Source of the DNA: Hyphomicrobiales bacterium
Lineage (GTDB): Bacteria > Pseudomonadota > Alphaproteobacteria > Rhizobiales > Hyphomicrobiaceae
Reading direction: 5' to 3'
Assembly (NCBI GenBank): GCA_017304275.1
Contig: JAFKKW010000408.1
Coordinates: 1 to 7,852 of the forward strand
Length of the DNA: 7,852 nucleotides
Numbering within the stretch: position 1 is the first letter of the stretch; each line of letters begins with the position of its first letter. The notes under the pieces are model-generated. The model did not search any database. It was not told where the DNA came from and was given only the letters and a program-made list of their open reading frames with translations. Below are positions 1 through 5,456 of this stretch, one piece after another. A program made the position numbers and the translations under genes.

Positions 1-716
1 GCGTCATCCGGCGGGCTCAAAAGCGCGGCAAGCGCGCTCCCGAACGGGGCTTCCGTGATCTCGGCCCGCGCGCCTTCGACGGCGATGGCGGGACCCAGAG
101 CGTCCGCCATCATCCAGGTCGTCGATGTCCCCGCGATGCGAAGTCGCACGACGGGCAGCCTCGCAACGTGAGCGTCGAAGAGATTGCCGGCGATCTTCAG
201 GACGTGCGGCGCACGGTGATATTGTTTGAGCGCCAGACTAACAGCGTCGGCGTCCCAACTTAGCGCCAGCAGCCGGCGCACGAGGGCGGCCGCAATGTCC
301 GGATCCACGTTCGGATCATGCGCCAGCATGGCAATTGCGAGCGCGATGGACGCCCGCTCGTCGGACTCCCCGGTCGCGTCGTTGAGCCGGTTCAACGCCG
401 CGAGGCTCGGGGGCAATGTCCGTGCGGCATCGCCCCCGAGCGTGTGGCCGGCGAGCAGCAGGGACTTTGCCAACCAACGCGGGACCGCGAGGCACGCCTG
501 CTCGAGCGATGACAACAGCAATTCCACTTTGAGCGGCGTGACCCGCGACCAGTCGATGGCGGGCAGGATGACTCGCTGGCGCACGCATTCCGGCGCGGCC
601 GCAATGGCGGCGTCCACGATCTCGTCGATCTCATTCTGCGGGGTCGAGACCGGGGGCGACTGCCGCCGTCCGCGCGCTCTGGCTACCTGCTTCTTGTTCA
701 GAAAGGCCGGCGGCAT
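1..716 (-). CDS. FkbH-like HAD-IIIC family protein, N-terminal part (3' end beyond the window)
   Basis: Reading the minus strand from an ATG at 714-716 gives 238 uninterrupted codons to the window edge, beginning MPPAFLNKKQ. The N-terminal ~180 residues are helical-looking, Ala/Leu-rich and without a motif I know. Residues 191-203 read RLRIAGTSTTWMM and are followed by ALGPAIAVEGARAEITEAPF and FGSALAALLSP, which resembles the 'strand-GSST...L...G..aev.e..fgqy...l.dp' region that precedes the HAD domain in FkbH-like proteins. In that family (known) a HAD-type domain loads a glyceryl unit from 1,3-bisphosphoglycerate onto an acyl carrier protein. The HAD domain itself, with its DxD motif, would lie outside the window, so this call rests on one region. 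The start is supported by AGGA at 725-728, eight bases upstream and sharing its A with the stop of the MaoC-SDR gene, so the two are probably translationally coupled. No signal peptide or membrane segment is visible. It could instead be another protein with an SGNH/FkbH-like beta strand motif. Confidence 0.55.
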   Translation of the reverse strand, partial: MPPAFLNKKQVARARGRRQSPPVSTPQNEIDEIVDAAIAAAPECVRQRVILPAIDWSRVTPLKVELLLSSLEQACLAVPRWLAKSLLLAGHTLGGDAARTLPPSLAALNRLNDATGESDERASIALAIAMLAHDPNVDPDIAAALVRRLLALSWDADAVSLALKQYHRAPHVLKIAGNLFDAHVARLPVVRLRIAGTSTTWMMADALGPAIAVEGARAEITEAPFGSALAALLSPPDD

Positions 717-723
717 TCTGATT

Positions 724-729
724 TTCCTC
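724..729 (-). promoter_or_regulatory. Ribosome binding site of the FkbH-like gene, merged with the upstream stop
   Basis: On the minus strand the MaoC-SDR stop TGA (730-728) runs directly into GAGGAA (729-724), with the start ATG of the FkbH-like gene at 716-714. Spacing from AGGA to ATG is eight bases. The arrangement decides the start of a gene whose 3' end is cut off and suggests termination-reinitiation between the two cistrons. Confidence 0.65.
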
Positions 730-1948
730 AGATCATATGCTCGCCGCCCGTGACGAGCAGATTTGCACCTGTGATGAACGACGCGTAAGGCGAGGCAAGC
801 ATCAGCGCCGCGCCCGCGATGTCTTCAGGCTGCGCAAGGCGTCGCAGCGGCGTGCGTGCAACCGCCATCTCCCGCATCCGCTCCGGCACGTTGGCGACGA
901 GGTCGGTCTCGACCATGGAGGGTGAGATCGCGTTCACGCTGATCCCGTCCGGCCCCAGCTCCTGCGCAAGGTTCTTGCTCATCGCCAGGAGCGCACTTTT
1001 GGCCGTGACATAGGGCAGCCAGTTGTGCGCTGTCCGACCGAGGGCAGCCGACGACAGGATCATGATGATCCGCCCGCGGCGGCGCTTGAGAGCCGGGAGC
1101 GCCGCCTGCGTGACGCAAAAGGCGCTGCCGACGACTTGATCGTAGGTTGTGGAAAGATCGGACCAGGCAAGGCGCGAGAACGGCGCCGACAGAATTTTGG
1201 GACCGGCATTGTTGACGAGGACGTCGAGGTCGCCCTCGGCCGTCGCCTCGTCCATCATCCGCGCGACGTCCTCCGGGCGTGTGACGTCGGCCTGGATCGC
1301 GCGGCAGGCGCCGCCGCCGTCCTGGATCTCGCGTGCCAGCGTCTCGGCGGCGAGTCGGCTCTTGTTGTAGTTGATCCACACCTTGGCGCCGTGCTGGCCG
1401 AAAAGGCGCGCTACGGCCCGGCCGATGCCGCGTGAAGCTCCGGTGACGAGCGCTACACGCCCGTCGAGAAGGCGCGATGCGTCCGTGTGGACCGCCGGGC
1501 GCTCTTCCTCGTCCGGCTCGGTAAGCCGCAACACCTTTACCGTCGCCGTCCCGCGCATGACGCAATCCGCGTTTGCGCGCAGGATCTCGGTCCGCAATGT
1601 GACGAGCCGCGTGTCCGGATCGATCGTCTCGATGGTCGCGCACGCCTCCACCGTGTCGCCGATGAAGACCGGCCTCGTGAACTCGATGCTTTGCGAGACA
1701 TAAAGGGCGCCCCGGCCGGGGAGCTTCATGCCGACCAGCGTCGAAAGCAGGCTGGCGTGGAGAAATCCGTGCACCACGCGCTGGCCGAACTCGGTGCGCG
1801 CGGCGAACTCGTCGTCCACGTGCAACGCATTGTGATCGCCGGAAAGCCGCGCGAAGGCCGCAACATCCTCCGCCGTGATCGTGCGGGCGAGGCGCTCGCT
1901 CTGGCCGATCTTCAGCGCCAGGAGGCGGTCTGATGCACGCGGGGTCAT
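728..1948 (-). CDS. MaoC-like hydratase/dehydratase fused to SDR (FabG-type) 3-oxoacyl reductase
   Basis: A 406-residue, two-domain cytosolic enzyme. Residues ~12-145 are a hot-dog fold of the MaoC / (R)-specific hydratase type: AFARLSGDHNALHVD (31-45) supplies the family's catalytic Asp38 and His43, followed by VVHGFLHASLLS (58-69). Residues ~160-406 are a short-chain dehydrogenase: cofactor motif TGASRGIG (169-176), NNAG (246-249), and catalytic Ser300, Tyr313 and Lys317 (YVTAK). Known chemistry of the two halves is reversible dehydration of (R)-3-hydroxyacyl thioesters and NAD(P)H-dependent 3-oxoacyl reduction, so the protein could do two consecutive steps of one elongation cycle, or make (R)-3-hydroxyacyl units; the acyl chain and carrier (ACP or CoA) cannot be told. 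It is divergent from acpXL, with the 176-base region 1949-2124 between them, and is followed 11 bases later by an FkbH-like gene. No good Shine-Dalgarno sequence precedes ATG 1948; no alternative start fits, as the next Met is residue 74. Domains certain, pathway role inferred. Confidence 0.9.
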   Translation of the reverse strand: MTPRASDRLLALKIGQSERLARTITAEDVAAFARLSGDHNALHVDDEFAARTEFGQRVVHGFLHASLLSTLVGMKLPGRGALYVSQSIEFTRPVFIGDTVEACATIETIDPDTRLVTLRTEILRANADCVMRGTATVKVLRLTEPDEEERPAVHTDASRLLDGRVALVTGASRGIGRAVARLFGQHGAKVWINYNKSRLAAETLAREIQDGGGACRAIQADVTRPEDVARMMDEATAEGDLDVLVNNAGPKILSAPFSRLAWSDLSTTYDQVVGSAFCVTQAALPALKRRRGRIIMILSSAALGRTAHNWLPYVTAKSALLAMSKNLAQELGPDGISVNAISPSMVETDLVANVPERMREMAVARTPLRRLAQPEDIAGAALMLASPYASFITGANLLVTGGEHMI

Positions 1949-1966
1949 GGAAGGCGTTCGATCCGG

Positions 1967-1983
1967 TTGTCTTGACCTGACAA
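1967..1983. repeat. Short inverted repeat TTGTC-N7-GACAA, possible operator
   Basis: TTGTC at 1967-1971 and GACAA at 1979-1983 are perfect 5-base arms around a 7-base spacer. The element ends 19 bases upstream of the maoC-SDR start and overlaps that gene's only -35-like box, a suitable place for a repressor site. Arms this short also arise by chance, and no transcription factor family is recognised from them. Confidence 0.3.
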
Positions 1984-2062
1984 AGCGATAGCCGCGGCCA
2001 TCTCTCCCGGATTTGACTTCTGTTAAGCGGTCGGACGAGCCCCGCTGCTAGTAGCCGGAGAG

Positions 2063-2096
2063 GCCCGCGCATCGGCCCGGAAGGGACGGCGCGGGC
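2063..2096 (+). promoter_or_regulatory. GC-rich stem-loop in the presumed acpXL leader
   Basis: GCCCGCGC (2063-2070) pairs perfectly with GCGCGGGC (2089-2096). Inside, after a two-base AT bulge, C2073-G2088 and G2074-C2087 pair, then a G-A mismatch, then CCC (2076-2078) with GGG (2083-2085), closed by a GGAA (GNRA-type) tetraloop. The structure ends 28 bases before the acpXL ATG and leaves the ribosome binding site GGAG (2114-2117) free. There is no run of T after it, so it is not an intrinsic terminator. If transcription starts upstream, it would be a 5'-leader hairpin affecting stability or translation of the mRNA; alternatively it is just GC-rich background. Confidence 0.45.
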
Positions 2097-2124
2097 GGTG
2101 AGGTTGTCATTCCGGAGCATGCTA

Positions 2125-2406
2125 ATGGCCTCAACCTTTGAAACCGTTTCCGGCATCATCTCGTCGAGCAGCGACGTTCCCTTGGAAAAGATCACGCCGC
2201 AAAGCCATGTGAAAGAAGACCTGGGCGTCGACAGCCTGGCCTTCCTCGACATCGCCTTCGAGATCGACCAGACGTTCGGAATCAAGCTTCCCGTCGAGGA
2301 CTGGATCGCCCGCGTCAACGAAGGCAAGGACAAGGACGAAGACTACTTCATTGTCGGCAACCTCTGCGCTCAGATCGATTCCCTGCGCGTCGCTGCCGCC
2401 GAATAG
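2125..2406 (+). CDS. acpXL: Acyl carrier protein AcpXL
   Basis: A 93-residue special acyl carrier protein that carries the very-long-chain fatty acid destined for lipid A. The 4'-phosphopantetheine attachment site is Ser37 in EDLGVDSLAFLD (31-42). The C-terminal half, with PVEDWIARVNEGK, DEDYFIVGNL and CAQID, has the extra loop and tail that separate rhizobial AcpXL (about 92 residues) from the housekeeping AcpP (about 78). The start at ATG 2125 is preferred because GGAG (2114-2117) lies seven bases upstream and the protein then begins MASTFETV, like rhizobial AcpXL; a GTG at 2098 and an ATG at 2119 in the same frame would only add an unconserved leader. It is first in the plus-strand operon, and its stop is followed 14 bases later by fabZXL. 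Known role in rhizobia: loading of the hydroxylated C28-type chain, later transferred to lipid A by LpxXL. Identification is firm; the chain length made here is not known. Confidence 0.95.
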   Translation: MASTFETVSGIISSSSDVPLEKITPQSHVKEDLGVDSLAFLDIAFEIDQTFGIKLPVEDWIARVNEGKDKDEDYFIVGNLCAQIDSLRVAAAE

Positions 2407-2420
2407 GGCGGATGCCGGCC

Positions 2421-2888
2421 ATGCGCCTCGAATACTTCCAGATGCTGGACGGAATCGAGAAGCTTGATCGAGATCAGGCGTCGCTCGTGGCGGTGGCGCA
2501 CGTGCCTTCCGACAGCCCGGTTTTCGAAGGACACTTTCCCGGTCATCCCATCATGCCGGGCGTGCTCATGCTCGAGACCATGGCGCAGGCCGCCGGATAC
2601 CTGCTCATGACGCTCGACGGCTTCAACCGCATGCCATTCTTCGCCGGCGTCAAGACGGCGGGATTCCGTGCCTTCGTACACCCCGGCTCGACGCTGAAAG
2701 TGAACGCGTCGCGCCTCCACGCGGGCTCGGGCTACGCGATCGTAGCGGCAAGTCTCGATTGCCACGGCACGCGTGTCAGCGATGCCCAGCTCACCATGCG
2801 CACCATGCCCTTTCCTTCCGACGCCCTCGCACGTCACGTCCGGCAGGAAGGCAAAAGACTTGGCCTTGCAGAAGTGGAGGCCGAATGA
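2421..2888 (+). CDS. fabZXL: FabZ-type 3-hydroxyacyl-ACP dehydratase of the AcpXL pathway
   Basis: A 155-residue hot-dog-fold dehydratase that should remove water from 3-hydroxyacyl-AcpXL in each elongation round. The FabZ signature is intact: FEGHFPGHPIMPGVL (35-49) holds the catalytic His38, and LETMAQAAGY holds Glu52. The C-terminal part includes VSDAQLTMRTMPF, as in the rhizobial XL dehydratases. The start at ATG 2421 gives MRLEYFQMLD, matching the usual N terminus, with AGGGCGG (2405-2411) nine bases upstream, part of it overlapping the acpXL stop; an in-frame ATG at 2412 would add three residues and sits too close to that purine stretch. The stop TGA overlaps the start of fabF2XL copy A as ATGA. 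Length is typical for FabZ. It is distinct from the MaoC-type dehydratase domain encoded divergently, so the locus carries two unrelated-motif dehydratases. Confidence 0.92.
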   Translation: MRLEYFQMLDGIEKLDRDQASLVAVAHVPSDSPVFEGHFPGHPIMPGVLMLETMAQAAGYLLMTLDGFNRMPFFAGVKTAGFRAFVHPGSTLKVNASRLHAGSGYAIVAASLDCHGTRVSDAQLTMRTMPFPSDALARHVRQEGKRLGLAEVEAE

Positions 2889-4105
2889 TGCGACGCGCAC
2901 GCGACCACGCGTGGATCACGGGCATCGGGCTGATCAGCTCCTTGGGTCACGACACGGCGGCGCATTGGCAGAAGCTCAACGGTTCGTGCACGCCGCGGCC
3001 CGTCATCGACCCGCAGCGCTTCGCGCCCTACACGATCCATCCGCTTGCGGCCATCGACTTCGCCAAGCAGATCCCCCGCACCAGCGACCAGCGCCAGATG
3101 GAACGCTGGCAGAAGATCGGCGTCTACGCCGCGGGGCTCGCGCTGGCGGACGCAAAGCTTGCCGGTGACGAAGATCTGCTCGAGTGCACCAATCTTTGCA
3201 TCGCCGCCGGCAATGGCGAGCGTGATCTCGCACTCGATGCGCGCATACTCGCCGCGGCTGGTCCGGGCGGTGCGGAGGGCGCCTACCTCAATCAATCTCT
3301 GACGGCGGGGCTGAGGCCCACGCTTTATCTCGGACAACTTTCGAACCTCCTCGCGGGCAATATCTCGATTGTCCACAAGGCAACGGGCTCGTCGCGCACG
3401 TTCAAGGGTGAGGAGATGGCCGGCGTATCGGCTGTTGCCGATGCGGTCGCGAGGATCGAGGCCGGCGAGGGCGAGTTGTTCCTCGTCGGCGGCGCGCTGA
3501 ATGCCGAGCGCGAGGATGCACTCTTGGCCTGCGAGCTGTCCGGCGCCCTCTACCAGGATCTTTACAGCTCCGTCTGGCAGCGCCGCGCCCAGGGAGGTGG
3601 CGTCATACCGGGCAGTCTCGGCGCCTTTCTCGTTTTGGAGTCCGCCCGGCACGCCCGCCGGCGGGGCGCCATGCCGTACGCGCGCGTTTCGGACGTCCTC
3701 TCGAGCCGCTCGCGGCGGGGGCGCGGCGACGTCGCGGCCGCCGCAGCCGGTCTTTTCAGCCGCCTCGGCCTTAACCCGAAAGGCGGCGATCTCGGCATTC
3801 TCTCCGGCGCAAGCGGGGCCGAGCCTGCCACAACGGAGGAACGGCAGTTCATCGCCGGTCTCGCGCAGCGAGGCGTGACTCCGGTCGTGCGCGCCTGGGG
3901 CAGCGTGCTCGGCCATTCCCTGGAGGCTCATTTCATTGCAGGGCTTGCGCTCGCGGCGTTGGCCATCTCGAACGAGGCCTTCTATCCGCCCTTCGACACG
4001 TCCGAGGTCGAGAGCGCGCACGACGTCTGTCCCGACCGCGTCCTCGTCACCACCTTCGGGCATTGGCGCGGCGAGGGCATGGCGCTGGCGCAGTCGGCAT
4101 GGTGA
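2885..4105 (+). CDS. fabF2XL: FabF2XL-type ketoacyl synthase homologue lacking the catalytic Cys (copy A)
   Basis: A 406-residue thiolase-fold protein related to 3-oxoacyl-ACP synthase II. It opens with AWITGIGLISSLG (9-21) like other FabF proteins, but the active site is broken: the segment ISIVHKATGSSRTF (160-173), where FabF has its nucleophilic Cys, has Ala166/Thr167 and no Cys; the NAHGTS motif is replaced by SGASGAEPA (307-315), so the first His is lost; the SNKS lysine is absent, although His344 in LGHSLEAH remains. The C-terminal GFGG loop is replaced by FGHWRGEG (391-398). By analogy with the chain-length factor of type II polyketide synthases, it probably forms a heterodimer with the downstream FabF1 and shapes its acyl pocket; this is inference. 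ATG 2885 overlaps the fabZ stop (ATGA) and follows TGGAGG (2875-2880) by four bases; ATG 2888, seven bases away, is equally possible. Its end overlaps upstream alternative starts of fabF1. Confidence 0.88.
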   Translation: MMRRARDHAWITGIGLISSLGHDTAAHWQKLNGSCTPRPVIDPQRFAPYTIHPLAAIDFAKQIPRTSDQRQMERWQKIGVYAAGLALADAKLAGDEDLLECTNLCIAAGNGERDLALDARILAAAGPGGAEGAYLNQSLTAGLRPTLYLGQLSNLLAGNISIVHKATGSSRTFKGEEMAGVSAVADAVARIEAGEGELFLVGGALNAEREDALLACELSGALYQDLYSSVWQRRAQGGGVIPGSLGAFLVLESARHARRRGAMPYARVSDVLSSRSRRGRGDVAAAAAGLFSRLGLNPKGGDLGILSGASGAEPATTEERQFIAGLAQRGVTPVVRAWGSVLGHSLEAHFIAGLALAALAISNEAFYPPFDTSEVESAHDVCPDRVLVTTFGHWRGEGMALAQSAW

Positions 4106-4108
4106 GGG
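4104..4108 (+). promoter_or_regulatory. Ribosome binding site deciding the fabF1XL start
   Basis: GAGGG overlaps the fabF2XL stop (TGA, 4103-4105) and sits eight bases before ATG 4117. The competing in-frame ATG codons at 4063 and 4099 lack a comparable sequence. The copy B gene pair near 7754-7764 has the same TGAGG-then-ATG architecture, which supports this choice. Confidence 0.55.
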
Positions 4109-4116
4109 CGACCGGC

Positions 4117-5400
4117 ATGGGCAGTCGGATGCTTGACGCGAAAGGCCGCCCGGTGGTGGTGGTCACAGGCATCGGTCTCGTGACCTCGCTCGGCGTCGGC
4201 GCAAGAGCGTCTTGGGAGCGTCTGGTATCCGGGCAATCGGGCGTGAAGCCCATCACGCGCTTTTCCACTGACGGACTTCGGACCACCATTGCCGGCACAG
4301 TCGACGCGTTCGACATCACGCCCCTGTCGGCCCACGACTTGTCGCTGACCATGGCCGAGGTCGCCGCCAGCGAGGCCATCGCTCAGGCCGGCATCGGACG
4401 CGCGGGTCATTTTCCCGGCCCGCTGATCGTCGCCACGCCTCCATCGGAGCTCGAATGGCCGCATTTAAACCGGCTGCTGGAGGGTCCCTCTGACGCAGGG
4501 CTCGCAGGTTATCAACGCATCCTCGCCAATGCCCGCAGCGGCGCTTTCGCCGATCTGGCGCGGCACGTCCGTTTCGCCGCCATCGCGGACAGCCTGCAGC
4601 AGCGGTTCGGCACGGAGGGCGAGCCGCTTTCGGTCTGCACCGCCTGCGCCTCGGGGGCGACCACCATCCAACTCGGCCTTGAAGCCATCCGCCGCGGCCG
4701 GACCGAGGCGGCCCTTTGCATCGGCACCGACGCCACCGTGCATCCCGAAGGATTGATCCGCTTCTCTCTTCTGTCCGCGCTGTCGACGGCGAACGAATTC
4801 CCGCACAAGGCTTCGAAGCCGTTCTCGAAAAGGCGGGACGGCTTCGTCATGGCCGAAGGCGCGGGCGCCCTGGTGCTCGAATCCTATGACGCGGCGAAAG
4901 CCCGCGGTGCGCGAGTTCTGGCCGTCGTGCTCGGCTGCGGCGAGAAGGCCGATGACTACCACCGTACGCGCTCGCGACCCGATGGCGCGGCGATCATCGG
5001 CGCCATCCGCAAGACCCTCGACGACGCCTGCGTCGCACCGGACGAGATCGACTACATCAACGCTCACGGCACCAGCACGCCCGAGAACGACAAGATGGAG
5101 TACGTATCGCTGCACGCCGTGCTCGGCGACCACCTTGCGCGGACGCCGATCAGCTCCAACAAGTCCATGGTCGGCCACACGCTGATCGCGGCCGGATCGG
5201 TGGAGGCGGTGTTTTCCGTCATGACCATCGGCGCCGGGGTGCTGCCGCCGACCATCAACTACGACGAGCCCGATCCGGACGTTCCGTTGGACGTGGTGCC
5301 CAACGTCAGCCGGCCGGCCCGTGTCTCCACCATTCTCTCCAATTCGTTCGGCTTCGGCGGCCAGAACGTATGCGTCGTCTTCTCTGGAGAGCCGGCATGA
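4117..5400 (+). CDS. fabF1XL: 3-oxoacyl-ACP synthase II, FabF1XL type (copy A)
   Basis: A 427-residue FabF/KAS II condensing enzyme that should join malonyl-ACP to the growing chain on AcpXL. All catalytic elements are present: Cys177 in VCTACASGA (173-181), His317 in NAHGTSTPEND (315-325), Lys349 and His354 in SSNKSMVGHTLIAAG (346-360), and the glycine-rich NSFGFGGQN (409-417). The reading frame is open further upstream, with ATGs at 4063 and 4099, but ATG 4117 is chosen because of the GAGGG at 4104-4108 and because the protein then has nine residues before GRP, exactly like the second copy starting at 7764. It lies 11 bases after fabF2XL copy A, the Cys-less partner, so the two are probably made in equal amounts as a KS/chain-length-factor-like pair. 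In rhizobia this gene is required for normal very-long-chain acylation of lipid A. Length is normal for FabF. Confidence 0.92.
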   Translation: MGSRMLDAKGRPVVVVTGIGLVTSLGVGARASWERLVSGQSGVKPITRFSTDGLRTTIAGTVDAFDITPLSAHDLSLTMAEVAASEAIAQAGIGRAGHFPGPLIVATPPSELEWPHLNRLLEGPSDAGLAGYQRILANARSGAFADLARHVRFAAIADSLQQRFGTEGEPLSVCTACASGATTIQLGLEAIRRGRTEAALCIGTDATVHPEGLIRFSLLSALSTANEFPHKASKPFSKRRDGFVMAEGAGALVLESYDAAKARGARVLAVVLGCGEKADDYHRTRSRPDGAAIIGAIRKTLDDACVAPDEIDYINAHGTSTPENDKMEYVSLHAVLGDHLARTPISSNKSMVGHTLIAAGSVEAVFSVMTIGAGVLPPTINYDEPDPDVPLDVVPNVSRPARVSTILSNSFGFGGQNVCVVFSGEPA

Positions 5401-5456
5401 GGGAACGCGCAAAAGGCTCCGCACGGATCGGAAAGGACATGCAGCATGTACGGTAG
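5397..5456 (+). CDS. Possible 19-codon mini-ORF bridging fabF1XL and adh2XL
   Basis: ATG 5397 overlaps the fabF1XL stop as ATGA, is preceded by GGAGA (5386-5390) six bases upstream, and runs 19 codons (MRERAKGSARIGKDMQHVR) to a TAG at 5454-5456, just past the adh start at 5446. The peptide is basic and not recognised. Its likely role, if translated, is to carry ribosomes across the 45-base gap to the adh start rather than to make a functional peptide. It may equally be chance. Confidence 0.25.
   Translation: MRERAKGSARIGKDMQHVR

Larger units (their letters stand above)
1949..2124. promoter_or_regulatory. Divergent intergenic control region between maoC-SDR and acpXL
   Basis: This 176-base gap is the only substantial non-coding stretch and must hold the promoters for both directions unless transcription enters from outside. 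Toward acpXL a TTGACT (2013-2018) is a possible -35 box, but no convincing -10 lies 16-18 bases downstream. Toward the minus strand TTGTCA (complement of 1978-1983) is a possible -35, also without a clear -10. Two short palindromes (1967-1983, 2044-2055) and one long hairpin (2063-2096) lie here and are listed separately. Positions of the promoters are therefore a guess; that the region is regulatory is well supported by the gene orientation. Confidence 0.6.

Noticed and set aside
226..753. A plus-strand open frame of 175 codons opposite the FkbH-like gene.
   Set aside because: Ser/Ala/Arg-rich with no known motif; the minus-strand frame here has a good ribosome binding site, coupling to its neighbour and an FkbH-like motif.
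2063..2096. Reading the hairpin as an intrinsic terminator.
   Set aside because: No T-rich tail on either side, and both flanking genes point away from it.
2098..2124. A GTG start nine codons upstream of the chosen acpXL start.
   Set aside because: No ribosome binding site at a suitable distance, overlaps the leader just after the hairpin, and AcpXL proteins begin near MxxTFxxV, which matches ATG 2125.
825..2333. A 502-codon minus-strand frame overlapping the MaoC-SDR gene and running through the control region into acpXL.
   Set aside because: It is out of frame with the clear MaoC and SDR motifs, is Arg/Pro-rich low-quality sequence, and would cover acpXL in antisense.
2834..4063. A 409-codon minus-strand frame opposite fabF2XL copy A.
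   Set aside because: Charged, Arg/Gly/Glu-rich antisense shadow without domain features.
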